Positions 22,306 to 33,840 of a DNA stretch of 64,000 nt are shown here, in pieces (the first letter of the stretch is position 1; every line of letters starts with the position of its first letter). The notes under the pieces are model-generated. The model did no database searches, was not told where the DNA came from, and was given only the letters and a program-made list of their open reading frames with translations. The translations under genes and the position numbers were made by a program. The stretch comes from Phymatolithon calcareum. Lineage: Eukaryota > Rhodophyta > Florideophyceae > Hapalidiales. The stretch covers positions 2,604,001-2,668,000 of the forward strand of contig OZ345364.1 of the NCBI GenBank assembly GCA_977006965.1, given 5' to 3'.

Positions 22306-23000
22306 AAGAGCGGGTGATCGCTGATGAATCTCAGAGAGTTTCAGACACCAGGACCGGAGGCAACACCTTTGCTACTCAGGAACAGTGAACTCTGTTTTAG
22401 GTGCTCTTGCCCTTCGCTTATAACCGCCGATTATGTGGGGAAGTGCTGTAGCCTTCCAGCATTTAGCATTCCCGCCCGTGAATGACTTAGAGCTAACCAA
22501 ATGCTGCCAATGGTGGTCGACACGCTAGTGGATATTGCCGTAATTTTATACCAAGCCTGCGCTGAGAATCGTCGATTTGCTCAATACGGGAGGGATTTGA
22601 AAACCTTCCTCATACGCGGCGAAAGTGCAACAAGCACGTCGGATTTCCAATTTTGTTGACGCAACTCCTGTCTGCAGGAACGGGTATACTTGTGGAGAAT
22701 GTATGGAAGCTGGAAGGTGATGGAACATTTCGGACGATAGCCATTTTTCTTCATGATCGGAGGACAGTCAGCTGGTTGACCGCGACCTGGTGGAGTTCAG
22801 ATGCGTGGCAACACCAATGATCCGCTCTTCGACCAATAATATTATCGTATTCTGTAGTATGATTCCTCTCGTGGACCAATCTTGGCCGGCGACCACGCAA
22901 TAGCTCAGCACGAGCAGGGCAACTACGATCCTCTGCCGTATTCCCCACCTTCCTGACGCGCCGGCAATGCTCCTTTTTCTGCGACAATAGCAGCGGAAGA

Positions 23001-24650
23001 ATGGAATCGAAGAAAATCACCATCAAAGACTTGCCGGATCTTGCGCTACATCGAATATTTGACTACCTCTCCACCAGTTCGGGGAAGCGCGTGTTGTATT
23101 TTGCCGGCGGGTTCAGATGCTTCGAGAACAATCGCGCCCCCTGGCGGCTGGCGCAGACCTGTTCGCGCTTTCGCACATTTTTTCTAAAGCAGTATGCCAC
23201 CGATGTTACGATCTGCTCTGATGGGTGCCACACACTCGATGAAGGCCCACTCTTTTCGTCCGAAGTGTTCGTATGGGTCCTGGAGCAATGTGCACTAAAG
23301 CGACTCGTTCTTAAAAGACTTTGCACGCGAGTGCCGCATAGTGACTATGATTGCGTCTTTTCGCACGCTTTAGACACGAGGAACATTGATCCTGACTATT
23401 TTGACTGGCTCGAAAGTGCCGAGTCGAATGACAACAAACGCAATATTCGCATAATGCCCAGCCTTGCGGAGCTCTGTATTGAGGACGTATGCTGCTGGAC
23501 TCAGGACTGCACCTTCGAGTCCATTCCAGTCTCGTTTCCGAACCTCACTAGCATTGTCGTAAAAAACCTGGAGAAAGTCCAGTTGTGCACATTGAAACGT
23601 TGCCTGCGCACAATGCTTGAGCCGCTTGCCAAGACTTTGGTCTCCCTAAACCTCACGGGCTTCGATGTGGACAACATGGAAGTCCATGGCGCCCTCACCG
23701 TGATTGCGCAGTTGACCCGATTGGAGCATCTGGACCTGTCCGGCTGGGATATTTCTGACGCAACCCAGATGGCATCGCTAACACGCATGACGCACCTGTG
23801 TTTGCGCGACTGCCACAGCGTGAGTGACGCATCGCTGGCGCCCGTTCTGGCCACGATGCCTAACCTCAAAAGCATTGACGTCTTCAATACTGTTGTTTCA
23901 CCGGCTATCGCGGCCGTACTGCCGCCCTCAATCACATCTATTTCGGCGGGGATTGATCCATCGATTGGAGCGCCCGCACTTGCCTACGCTCTGCTGAACG
24001 CTATGGTACACAATACCCCGGCGTCTGCCGCTCCAGTCCGCACGGCGGAAACGTCGCATTTCTCGCTCGAGCGCCACCCACAACTGAGCGCGCTCTCCTG
24101 GGGCGGGTGGACCACACAGAAGCAGGGGTGGGCTTCAATTGCACCGATTGCATTACAGGTGACTAATCTGGTGGTCCGCGGTGTCGACTTTAATGACGAT
24201 GGGGCTGATCTCCTTCGCACAATGACGCAATTGGAGAACCTTTCCTTCCACCGGACTGCCATTTCTGGTCGCTCCGTGGACGTAGTCCGTACTCTGCCCA
24301 GCTTACGGCGTCTGGAGTTCGACTACTGCGAACAGCTGTCAATGAATTCTATCTTGAAAATGGTGATGGGGGCCTCTCTGCAGAATAAGGCACTTCGCGT
24401 GCTGCGGCTTGGGGCCCTGTCTCCGCTCATGAGGGTGCATGAGTATCAGGCGTTTGCCGACATGATGAGAGTACGCTATCCGTTCTTATCTGTGTACCAG
24501 TACGACGATGGAGCTGGTAGAGGCTTCGATGATTCGCCAGACAGTGATGAGGAGGATGACGACAATGGCGCTGGTAGTGGCTTTGACGATTGGGCAGATA
24601 GTGATTGGGAGGATGACGACAATGATTTGACCGATTATTGGGGGGCTTAA
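23001..24650 (+). CDS. F-box / leucine-rich-repeat protein with acidic tail
   Basis: A 549-codon single-exon frame. An F-box-like N-terminus (ITIKDLPDLALHRIFDYLS, then APWRLAQTCSRFRTFF) is followed by irregular LRRs: LVSLNLTGFDVDN, LEHLDLSGWDISD, MTHLCLRDCHSVSD, LENLSFHRTAISG, LRRLEFDYCEQLS. This fits FBXL-type substrate receptors of SCF ubiquitin ligases. The last ~45 residues are an acidic tail containing a partial tandem duplication: GAGRGFDDSPDSDEEDDDN followed by GAGSGFDDWADSDWEDDDN. The ATG at 23001 lies at the start of the F-box region and fits family layout. Confidence 0.8.
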   Translation: MESKKITIKDLPDLALHRIFDYLSTSSGKRVLYFAGGFRCFENNRAPWRLAQTCSRFRTFFLKQYATDVTICSDGCHTLDEGPLFSSEVFVWVLEQCALKRLVLKRLCTRVPHSDYDCVFSHALDTRNIDPDYFDWLESAESNDNKRNIRIMPSLAELCIEDVCCWTQDCTFESIPVSFPNLTSIVVKNLEKVQLCTLKRCLRTMLEPLAKTLVSLNLTGFDVDNMEVHGALTVIAQLTRLEHLDLSGWDISDATQMASLTRMTHLCLRDCHSVSDASLAPVLATMPNLKSIDVFNTVVSPAIAAVLPPSITSISAGIDPSIGAPALAYALLNAMVHNTPASAAPVRTAETSHFSLERHPQLSALSWGGWTTQKQGWASIAPIALQVTNLVVRGVDFNDDGADLLRTMTQLENLSFHRTAISGRSVDVVRTLPSLRRLEFDYCEQLSMNSILKMVMGASLQNKALRVLRLGALSPLMRVHEYQAFADMMRVRYPFLSVYQYDDGAGRGFDDSPDSDEEDDDNGAGSGFDDWADSDWEDDDNDLTDYWGA

Positions 24651-26440
24651 GATGATACTGCTTCTAGAGGTTGAAGAAGACATGGCAACGAGACATTTGG
24701 ACACTTTGGAACAGAAATTTCTAAGTGCTACCTGCATTTCTCGATGCGTTTGAAGTTCAATAGCCAAAGCAGTTCTGCGGCTTCGTGCGAGTATGCGACT
24801 AAGGCTTTTCACATGCTACTCAAACTTTGGTTACATACTGACGAACACCTAATTTTGCACTGTAGTGGGCGTTCCCTCTCCAGACGTAGGTTTATCGGCT
24901 GAGTGAGCACAAAGACCGCGGGAGAACTATGCCGTGAGAGCCTGTTAGCCGTCCTCAAATTGCTAAACAATTAGAAGCTGTTACAAAAGACCTCTAAGTG
25001 CTCACCTTAAGTGTGCGCAACCTTTCCACAATGAAGAAGGTAAGAAAGACGCCACTCGGACAGAAGCAAATTCATAAAAAGCCTTTCTGACAATTATTTG
25101 TATTTGCCACAGGAGCGCTTGTGAGAGTGCTTATATTAATACAAGTATTCTTCTTTTTTGTACATCCCGATAAGGGGCTTTGCGCGTTAGCAACATCGTT
25201 TCGAGAGCGTTCTGCACATGATTACGTCCCATGCCAAATACAATTTTGACTTCTAGGTCCGAACTTGCCGTCCTTCCTTAGAGCGGAATGCTGTCAGCGG
25301 GGACGCTTTCTTGGTCAGGCGCCTCCCCAAGTGAGCTCATAGCCAGCAATGTTTTTGGGAAGGGGACTATGGATCGATACCCTTACGGTCTTCTGGCTCG
25401 CCGGGGTTATCATCCTTTTTCTCAAGGAAATTCCAGGCTCGGTATCATTTCACGGTACATCTTCTTCTTCTTTATTGTGGAAGAATGACTGCCTATGCTC
25501 CAAGCTGTCTTCCTGGATCGGTGGACTGAATCCTTGACATTGAAGATAAAAAACACCCTTCGGGTCCAGGAGAAAGGTACATTACTAGTCTGCCACCACG
25601 ACCCTAATATTCACCCAGGGGCAAAGTGTGATCCACGTCAGATAGAAGTCCTTTTTTCCTCTACTATGGTGGCTTTCTTCTCCCCGATATCGCGCGATTA
25701 GTGAGTGGGACTGGGCAATTTGTGTGGCTTTTAGGCAGCCGCTCGTGCTTCGCATTGCTTCATTTTGAGCGATATAAACTTGGTGTGCGTGTCAGAGCCA
25801 TGAACAATATTGCTCCTCATATTTGATACCTCGGGCAACATCTCTCATTCTTTCTTTTCTTTCTATATTGCGGATTGATAGCTCACAAGTAGAATGAGCG
25901 CCTGAAGCTGTTCTGCCACAACTTCTCATTGATCAGATATTTGAGTGTGGCTAGGGGGCTTTCACGGCATAGTCCTTCTACGGATTTTGTACCAGCTCGA
26001 CAAAGAAATCTACGTCTGGAGACGGAACATCACTACAATGTAAAAGCAGATGTTAGGCAGTTTCTTTTCAACTGGAATTACAGACCTTGCACACTAGATC
26101 ATGCGACATTGTGCCCCTGCTGGGTCTATGCCAAAAGACGGCCACCATGGCGTGCAGTTTCCAATCAGTTGATGTAAGATCACTTTTGCTCGTCTACTAA
26201 CTGCTTGTGTTTTCCCTTGGGGCACTACAAAATGAATGGTATCTCCTTCGCTCTCTTCGAGCGACTGCTTCTCGTCTGCTATCTGGTGTCTAGGTATTTT
26301 GGCGCATTATCAAGCGGCTCACATTGATATCCCTGCGTTTACACTGAATTTCTTAAAAAATAGTCTCCCTCTTTGCTGTTCCGACATGAAATGTCGTGTG
26401 AGTGCGATTTTGAATCAAGTGCTTATTGGCTTGACTCGGA
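24651..26440. other. Gene-free spacer
   Basis: No supportable gene; short frames only. I see no terminal repeats or recognisable element. Confidence 0.45.
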
Positions 26441-27490
26441 GGTAAACATTTCTTGCCGTTCATCATAGCATCAAACAGAGTGCCATGTTGTCTCCTCTGT
26501 TCACAGCCTTGCACTCTGCAAACTATTCTAAGCCTGTCCGTACTTCGTAGCACTCAACCTTGCGTACTACTATGAGTGCTCAATAAGTTTCTGCGAAAGT
26601 CAGAGCTCGGCAATTGCTTTTCTGTCATTTCGTATCACGAAGCTTGGCAGCTCGCAGTAGAGAACTAATCGTTTGATTCATTATTTCTACATAAGGCGCA
26701 TCATAGATTGCGCTGAATATAAAAGCTTGATACCATATCAGAACGGGCCTTGGTTTTGTCGCTTGGCGTGGAGCTGAATGCTCGATCGGCGGAATTTTCG
26801 TCAAGTCATTATTGCAGAGCATTTTGGGACTACGGGCGCGGTTCGGTTTCCTATGAGGACTCCTCTAAGGCTCTCGGCAGAATTTTGATGTACTCTTCCG
26901 GCTGAGAAATTTATATTCCTCAGTGAATTCTTGCACAGTACATGCTGTGCATTGGAGCTTTTCGCGACTTTGGGATATTTAAAGTTATTTGAGAAACTCC
27001 CAAGACCTCATAAGCTGTAAGACACAGGGCCGCTTCTCGTAATTCTCTCCGTCAACAATGCACAGGTATCTAATACCGATTTTCTCCATAGAGGAGCCCA
27101 ACTGAAACCCATCCGTATTAAACTTGCTGTTCTCTCCCTTATTTGGAGTGCCCCTGGTCACGTACCCGAGTCTTCCACTGGGATCTTGTTAGTCCAATCT
27201 TCTTCTCCTTTCTTCCACGTCCCAGTAGTTCTTTCCGTGAACCGTTTTGTTTCCAGCTTCTGCCTTCAGCGCTTCTCTCAGATGTTCATCACTCTTTTGA
27301 TAATCAACATCCCTCCTCGTGTCTAGTAGCAGGTCATCATTTCTTCCTCTGTACTCGCCTGCCTCTTGTATACTTCTTCTTGTCTCCGGTTCTGCTCTCG
27401 CGACATCGTGTATGGTTGTTTTCAAAAAAAATCCCCTGCTATTGGCTGAACGAGATGAGCAGGGGTTGGTATATGGAGTATTATTGGGTA
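26440..27490 (+). repeat. 5' flank of helicase copy A, part of segmental duplication
   Basis: Diverged but alignable to about 35930-36500. Shared landmarks are the CACTCTGCA region, GAGTGCTCAATAAGTTTC, CTTGGCAGCT, TTTGGCGTGGAGC-type bases, a GTCAGTATTGCAG/GTCATTATTGCAG segment and GTATTATTGGGTAA near 27476. The duplication therefore includes about 1 kb of upstream sequence. Confidence 0.65.
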
Positions 27491-27654
27491 ACATTGTTCT
27501 CGATCGACTCCCATTGGTTTGCAGCATCGATTGCTTTACACCCATTGCGCTGTTGCTGTCGCACCTGTGTTGCTTGCAGCTGCAACACGGAACGCTCCCT
27601 GGCAACGAGACCGCGTTGTGAGCCTCCGGCTGCCACGTCCTTGATCATGGGCGA

Positions 27655-30600
27655 ATGGCCATTTTTTGTTTCCTCAACGCCCTCTTTCCCCGCACTTTGC
27701 GCAAGAAGCGTTCCCCGGATAAGTCGCTGGAACACGTGTTCCGAGTCAACTCCGCTCGCGCCCATGTTATCACCATGGCCACAATTGCATCACCGGATTT
27801 AGGCATTCGTTTCACAGAAGCTCGTCTCTCTGACGAGCAGCGCGAAGCCTATGATTATGTCGTCCGTCGCGGCCACAACACAGTCGTAAATGCAGTCGCC
27901 GGGTCGGGAAAGACTCGCACCGCCCTCACTTCCGCCGTCGCATGGCTTGCCGCCCGTCCTGTCAACGCCTCGCTTACGCCGCAATATGCGTTAATAGTGG
28001 CTTACAATCGCATGCTCCGCGCTGACGTCGGGGACCAGATTTCTACTCATGTTCCTCCCCCGATTTCCAGTCGTATACACGTTCATACCTACCACTCACT
28101 GGCGGGCACCTTCTTCAACCCCTCCGTTGCGTCGCTCGCGACGACGGAGAACGCCGGTGGTCCAGACGGGGAGAACCAAGATGCATCTGGCGTTTATGAC
28201 GAGTTTCTGGAGCAAATTGCGAGAGGTGCAGTCATGCCGCGCGGCGCTCTTCCGCGGTATGGGCTCATCGTGATCGATGAGGCACAAGATATGACGCCGA
28301 CTCTGTACAAATTTATCGCGGCATTTATGGCGGCTCTCCCTCAACCTCCGCAACTCCTCATATTGGGTGATCCCTTCCAGCTGCTGTACGATTACCGACA
28401 TGCGAGCGACGATTACATGCTGCGTGCGGAGGACCACTTCGGTCGCTGCACCGTCAATGGCCGCCGCCTTGTCACTGATGCTCCATTCACCGTCACGAAA
28501 CTCTCGACTTCTTACCGTATTACACCGGAAATGGCTGAATGGATCAACAAGAAACTTGATCCTCGCACACTCGCCATCCAGTATTCCGCCTTTTGGCAAC
28601 GTAACTCGGATCGCATCTCTAAGTGGTGGGGCGACGGTATTCGCAGTGGATCCCCTTCGCGTCCGAACTCAGTGCAAACAGTGCTCGCAACCCGTAGTGA
28701 AGCAAGTAATAAGCCGAATGCAGGTCCACTCGAGGCTATTGATGCGGTTTTCAAAGAATTTGGGGACAGCGACACTGTTATGCTCACAGTCAGTGCCAAA
28801 AACGCAGAGTCTCCAGCCAGGAAACTTGTTGCTCAGTTTGGTGACCAGGTGTCTGTGCTGACGAAGGGGAAAAAGATCGGCAATGGTCCCCGCATGTTGA
28901 CCACTATCACGAGCTTCAAGGGGTTGGAACGGGATGCCGTAATATTACTTGGATTTGATGCGTTTTTCGAGAAGTTGGACAAAGAAAACCCAATTTCTTT
29001 GCTAAATAAGTTCTACGTTGCGGCAACGCGTGGTAGGAAGAAGCTTCTAGTTGTTCAATTCGGCACCCTTTCTTTTGCCACTGCGCGCTCTCTGGACCGT
29101 ATGTTCCATGTTGACGAGCTAACGGAGGAACAACGAGCAGTCACTGATGCCGTTGCTATACACAAGCAGAACGTCATCGTCAATGCTGTTGCAGGGTCCG
29201 GAAAAACACGTACAGCGCTTACCACTGCCATTGCGTGGCTTCGTCAGTCGGACACGAACGGTCCTGTGCTTCTCGTCGCCTACAACAAGCGACTGGAAGA
29301 GGACATGACTGCTCAGCGCGATGCCTGTGTCCCCTCTGACTCAGTGCACCAGATCGAAATTCGCACTATACATGGGTTCGGCTACACATATTTTGGCGGT
29401 CAGGGGCTCACCACGGACCGTGACCTTCTGTGCTGGGCAGAAGACTGCGTTCGTCCAACGCGTAATATTCCAAAGTTTGGGCTTGTCATTATTGACGAGG
29501 CCCAGGATTTGACTCCAGAACTTGTCCGTTTTCTTCGCAAAGTTATATCTCTTTGTCCGAAACCACAGCTTTTGATTCTTGGAGACCCTTTTCAGCTGCT
29601 TTACGCATTCAAGGGCGCTAATGAAAGATTTCTCACGAAAGCTGAGGAGGAGTTTGGCGATCTGGTCAAGGCCGTACCATTTCGCCACGTGCGGCTTTCA
29701 ATTTGCTTCCGTATTTCTCATGAGATGGCGGCATGGATCAACAAGGAGTTGAATCCGAACAATCTGCAGCGAGCGATGTTGCCAGACCCAGGATGGTTTG
29801 AACGGAATCAGAAAGAAATCAAGGAATGGTGGGGTGAAGGAATTCGTGCAAATCCGCTGCGTGGCCCCGAGCCTGGCTCTATTGAATACTTTAAAAGGTG
29901 GGACCACCAAGGCAACATGCTCCCGGTGACTGTAGACAAGATCAAAGAAGTGTTCGGGAGATACGATACTGATTGCTCGGCATTGATATCTCCCTCAATC
30001 GTCTCGCACGAGAAGAGCCCCGTTAGGCTAATTACGAACACTCTTGACTCGATCGGCCGTGAGCGACAGGCGTGGCATATTGATGGTGGCATGGCCTCTG
30101 AAAATTCGAGAGTGGATGTCCGGAAAAACAAGAGACTGGCAAGCACTATCCACCGTTTTAAGGGACGGGAGCGAGACGCAATTGTCCTACTCGGGCTCGA
30201 CAGCTTTGCAGAGAAACGTGAGAAGATCAACCCCCGCAACGTGTTCAATATGTTTTACGTTGGTGCGACGCGTGCACGTAAGAAATTGCTCCTTATTCAA
30301 TGGCAAGATACTGCATATGCTACGCACACCTCGCGCGAGCAACAACTTTCCAAGGACGATTACACACCGCAATGTTGTCCCGTAACGACCGCTTTGAAAC
30401 ACTGTGCCTTCGATGAGACACTGTGCTTGGAGTCGCCTGCCTCTCTCACAAGTGTCGTGGCGCATTCTGTACCGTCATCAGTGCTCGACCGCGATGATTA
30501 CATTGTAAGAGGTTCTCACCACGGACACCATCGATATACGCTCGAGAATGTGGCCGCCATTATTGGTGTCGCTATGGAGGTCCGATTGCAGCTCTTGCTT

Positions 30601-31659
30601 GACGGCGGCGTGCTGCAGGTACCCGAAATTCCGCCGACATCGTCGGATGGGCCAAGTTACCCAAGAAACCTTCGAGATTATGTGAACAAAATACGTGCCG
30701 AGGCGCCAAATAAGACGGAATATTCGTGGGCGGAGGTACTACGAATCGCCACAGCGCAATTGACGCTCATGGACTTGTTTTTCGCAAGGTGGCGACAGAC
30801 GCAGGGCTTCGAGTCGTGGCCAGTCGCAGAAGAGCCGCACAAATTGGATGGCGCTGTGCGAAACCTCGTGGACCTTCTGTATGTTGCATTATGCTGCGGT
30901 GCTGGGTCATCGGCCGCCCGATCTGCGCGTACTCTGTCCTTTGAAGATAAGCTTGCCGCTTTGGAGCGACTGCGACGCGCGGGACGGCTTGTGTTGCAGC
31001 AAGAGATCGAGTTTAGCATGGAGGATAATCTGATCTTTGTGGATCGGCAAGGTTCTACACTTAACGGTATCATTGACGTTGTTTTGTTGCCCCCGTGCCT
31101 TGCTGCTGAGCGACTGCGCGAACTTGACCAGGTGGGCAAGACACACAAGGAATCAGCCAATGTGCAGGCGGGAGAGGATGAAGATGACCGTATTATCATC
31201 GTGGAGATCAAAGCGACCTCACACATGGAGGACGACCATCGGTTACAAGTGGCATGCTATGGGGCGATGTGGCAGCAAGCGCAGCAGAATGCGGCGGACG
31301 TTGTGGAAGACGAGTTTAGTGACTTGCCGATGTTGTCTCAGGTCACGCAGGTGGGACAGACGAGTGAGCAGGGGGATGCCAATCAGGATTTGCGCGTACT
31401 GGATGCCTCGCAACTGACTCAAGAGCGGAATGAAGCAGACGTGTCACCCGTGGGCGGTAAAAAGACGTTCACTGTAGAACGCTATCCAGCACCGGAGCTG
31501 TTCCTGGCGTACCCGACTCTTGGGGAACTTAGACGTGTGTTTCTGGGTATGGAGTCTTTTGAATTTCTCCATAGGATAGGTTTCCGAAAGCTGCACATGC
31601 CTTTTGATGACAGGGTCCTTTCGAACTCCGGTCGCTCAGAGCCAGGATCGCCTTTATAA
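27655..31659 (+). CDS. Dual UvrD/FBH1-like helicase fused to RecB-like nuclease, copy A
   Basis: A single 1334-codon frame without an intron. Module 1 (about residues 55-480) has Walker A AVAGSGKTRTA (82-88), YHSLAGTFF, Walker B IVIDEAQDMTP (204-213), LILGDPFQLLYDYRHA, STSYRIT, TSFKGLERDAVILLG and YVAATRGRKKL. Module 2 (about 485-885) repeats the series with AVAGSGKTRTA near 512, IHGFGYTYFG, VIIDEAQDLTP near 611, LILGDPFQLLYAFKGA, CFRIS, HRFKGRERDAIVLLG and YVGATRARKKL. Both look ATPase-competent and most resemble FBH1/UvrD SF1A helicases. The C-terminal part has RecB/Cas4-type PD-(D/E)XK motifs: GIIDVVLLP (Asp near 1139), IIIVEIKAT (Glu and Lys near 1183-1185) and QVACY (QxxxY). Expected activity is ATP-driven unwinding with strand cleavage. 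MATIASPD at 27775 (good Kozak context) is an alternative start, although the 40 codons before it are partly conserved in copy B. Confidence 0.88.
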   Translation: MAIFCFLNALFPRTLRKKRSPDKSLEHVFRVNSARAHVITMATIASPDLGIRFTEARLSDEQREAYDYVVRRGHNTVVNAVAGSGKTRTALTSAVAWLAARPVNASLTPQYALIVAYNRMLRADVGDQISTHVPPPISSRIHVHTYHSLAGTFFNPSVASLATTENAGGPDGENQDASGVYDEFLEQIARGAVMPRGALPRYGLIVIDEAQDMTPTLYKFIAAFMAALPQPPQLLILGDPFQLLYDYRHASDDYMLRAEDHFGRCTVNGRRLVTDAPFTVTKLSTSYRITPEMAEWINKKLDPRTLAIQYSAFWQRNSDRISKWWGDGIRSGSPSRPNSVQTVLATRSEASNKPNAGPLEAIDAVFKEFGDSDTVMLTVSAKNAESPARKLVAQFGDQVSVLTKGKKIGNGPRMLTTITSFKGLERDAVILLGFDAFFEKLDKENPISLLNKFYVAATRGRKKLLVVQFGTLSFATARSLDRMFHVDELTEEQRAVTDAVAIHKQNVIVNAVAGSGKTRTALTTAIAWLRQSDTNGPVLLVAYNKRLEEDMTAQRDACVPSDSVHQIEIRTIHGFGYTYFGGQGLTTDRDLLCWAEDCVRPTRNIPKFGLVIIDEAQDLTPELVRFLRKVISLCPKPQLLILGDPFQLLYAFKGANERFLTKAEEEFGDLVKAVPFRHVRLSICFRISHEMAAWINKELNPNNLQRAMLPDPGWFERNQKEIKEWWGEGIRANPLRGPEPGSIEYFKRWDHQGNMLPVTVDKIKEVFGRYDTDCSALISPSIVSHEKSPVRLITNTLDSIGRERQAWHIDGGMASENSRVDVRKNKRLASTIHRFKGRERDAIVLLGLDSFAEKREKINPRNVFNMFYVGATRARKKLLLIQWQDTAYATHTSREQQLSKDDYTPQCCPVTTALKHCAFDETLCLESPASLTSVVAHSVPSSVLDRDDYIVRGSHHGHHRYTLENVAAIIGVAMEVRLQLLLDGGVLQVPEIPPTSSDGPSYPRNLRDYVNKIRAEAPNKTEYSWAEVLRIATAQLTLMDLFFARWRQTQGFESWPVAEEPHKLDGAVRNLVDLLYVALCCGAGSSAARSARTLSFEDKLAALERLRRAGRLVLQQEIEFSMEDNLIFVDRQGSTLNGIIDVVLLPPCLAAERLRELDQVGKTHKESANVQAGEDEDDRIIIVEIKATSHMEDDHRLQVACYGAMWQQAQQNAADVVEDEFSDLPMLSQVTQVGQTSEQGDANQDLRVLDASQLTQERNEADVSPVGGKKTFTVERYPAPELFLAYPTLGELRRVFLGMESFEFLHRIGFRKLHMPFDDRVLSNSGRSEPGSPL

Positions 31660-32640
31660 AACTGTTATCTATTTGGTACTGAACTACTGAGTGGATGGGC
31701 TAAATAGCTATAGGCTGATTGTGAGAACAATGGTGTCCTGAACGCCAGTGGGTGTCCTGAGAACCATGTGGATAGATGTTTTTCTTTTATGGTTTTTTGA
31801 TTTTGCGATGCAAATCAAAAGGAAAGAGACTTGCAGCACTAATTCCCCGGGTTCGGTTCGTGCACACAATGGTAAAGAAGTTGGCTGCTGAACGAAGCCG
31901 ATCTGCTCTTTCATTGCAATTGCAGTGAAAGAAAAACCTAACGAGTTTGCTCCACATCGTTGATAATGAAGAACAGCCATCAAGGCAATATTGAAAGCCC
32001 CAGCACATAGCCAGTGATTAGTCGTCGGCTACGGATATTGGCCTCTTGTCGCTCAGCGGATGGATATATCGTTTGGAGTACTTTCTTGCTCTTAGCGAGC
32101 GTTGTTGGAATTCTCGGCACTCTGCATACCGTCAAACATTTTGATGCTTTTCTCTATTACTAATTAGTCTATCTGAGGATCTGTCCCTTGGGAATGTCGC
32201 TGTTCGACGAACTAAGTCAGAAGCGAGCAAATGAGATCTAGTTGCGCCCGTCGACGACAGGCTCACAGAAGCAAAAGTAATTTCACTCGGAAACTTTGCA
32301 GGAGAGGTCTGCATCCCCACGAGACACGCTACGAGCGCACATACGAGACAAGAGCATGCTGTGTGACGAAATAGCGATGGTAATGATATTTGAAGTACGG
32401 AGGGTTAACATTTGCGCCAGCTCGTATGCTTCGGGGACGGAGTGTCGCGCGTTACAGATTTGAAAAAGAAAGCCCCGAAAGCCGAATCCGGGAGGTCAGA
32501 GATAAGCTGTTGATTTATGTTGGAAGCGGTTGCTCCCTCTTTGACCCGGGGCCTCACTTCTAAAAATACTGGGGGGACACTGCATGAGCGACTTTCGATC
32601 AAATTCCAGCCAGTGGTTCGCTGGAAGCTTATTGCCAGGG
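31660..32640. other. 3' flank of helicase copy A
   Basis: The first ~70 bases, and a segment near 32455-32480 (AAAAAGAAAGCCCCGAAAG), have counterparts after copy B at 40702-40770 and 40900-40920. No gene seen. Confidence 0.5.
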
Positions 32641-32790
32641 ATCGTCCCAATTTCATTCTATTGCAATTAATTGCAATTTTATATTTATTGCGCCGAGTTT
32701 TCGCTATAGCAATTGTAATTGGAGCAGCGTTTCGAATTGCAATTGTAACTGGAGCATAGTTTCCACATTGCAACTTAAATTGAAGGGGTG
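32640..32790. repeat. ATTGC/GCAAT word cluster 2
   Basis: Repeated TTGCAATT, GCAATTGTAA(T/C)TGGAGCA and related words in about 150 bases; two near-identical 20-base units (GCAATTGTAATTGGAGCA and GCAATTGTAACTGGAGCA) are adjacent. Confidence 0.7.
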
Positions 32791-33840
32791 GAGTTTACTT
32801 TTAGGAGGCTTGCAGTATCGACAGGAAGCAAGGTTGCACCTGTGTGCATTCATTCAGTCGAAGTCACTCGACACACCGAGGTCCAGTTTGGGTGGCTCGT
32901 GATACACATATATGTTATCACTTTTTGGTTTTCTGGCTGTTGGAGGGTAGCTCTCCTTATGGTTTATGACATCGGTGGAGGAGTTTCGAACCAGGGCAAT
33001 GGCCACGATGTGCAAGCGTACGTCTTTGTTCGGTGACACGTCATCACCGAAGCATCAGGAAGGTTTCGTATCACTCAACATTGATCAAGTTGTCTCGTCA
33101 GGGTCGTCGGTTGAACGACGATATATGAAGGAAAGAACAATGTTTGAGAGATTTGTCGTGTATTGTAAGGCAAAGCATTGGAAAAAAATAACTGCTATTG
33201 TAATTATTTAAATTATTGCTCCAATAATTTATTCCTGAGTCGCGAATATTTATTGTATTTATGAGATCGTCGTGGTTGCGACAATTATTGTATTTATTTG
33301 GAAGCATTATTCACTAGAGAATTCTCTACGCCCGACTGAGTCTACGTATTCTTGAAGAGTAATGTGACATGTTGGCCACCGATAGCGCATGACGTGTCGT
33401 TTGCGGACTCCTCATTTTTTCGATCCGAGAGGGATCCAATAATTGGGAATAACCAGTTATTTATCCTCACTGAACTTGAATACAATAATTTATTGCTTCT
33501 GCGTTCAACAATAAATTATTTATTCTCGACACTGCGCCGAGAAAAGAATAAAAATAAATAAACAATTCCAATGCTTTGTTGTAAGGTGCCAGAAGGGAGA
33601 GACGCAGAATGTCAATCATGTGTCATGCTTGCTCGCGGAGAATCCGCACCGTCCCACAAGAGAGTTAGGTTTAGCGTTTCGGTAGGTTATAAGGCATATT
33701 AGAACGAACAGGACGTCAAGTCCGCGATGGCAAAAGTAGTTAGCGACCGTGTTCATGAGCGACTCCAAGGAGATGAGCAGTACGAAGGATTGAGTGACTT
33801 TTAGATCGAAATGGTAAAACTGTGTTGCCCCTAATCTTTC
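32791..33840. other. AT-rich gene-free region
   Basis: Contains AATTATT/AATAATTTATT words around 33190-33310 and 33430-33560, some repeated, and no supportable gene. Confidence 0.45.
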
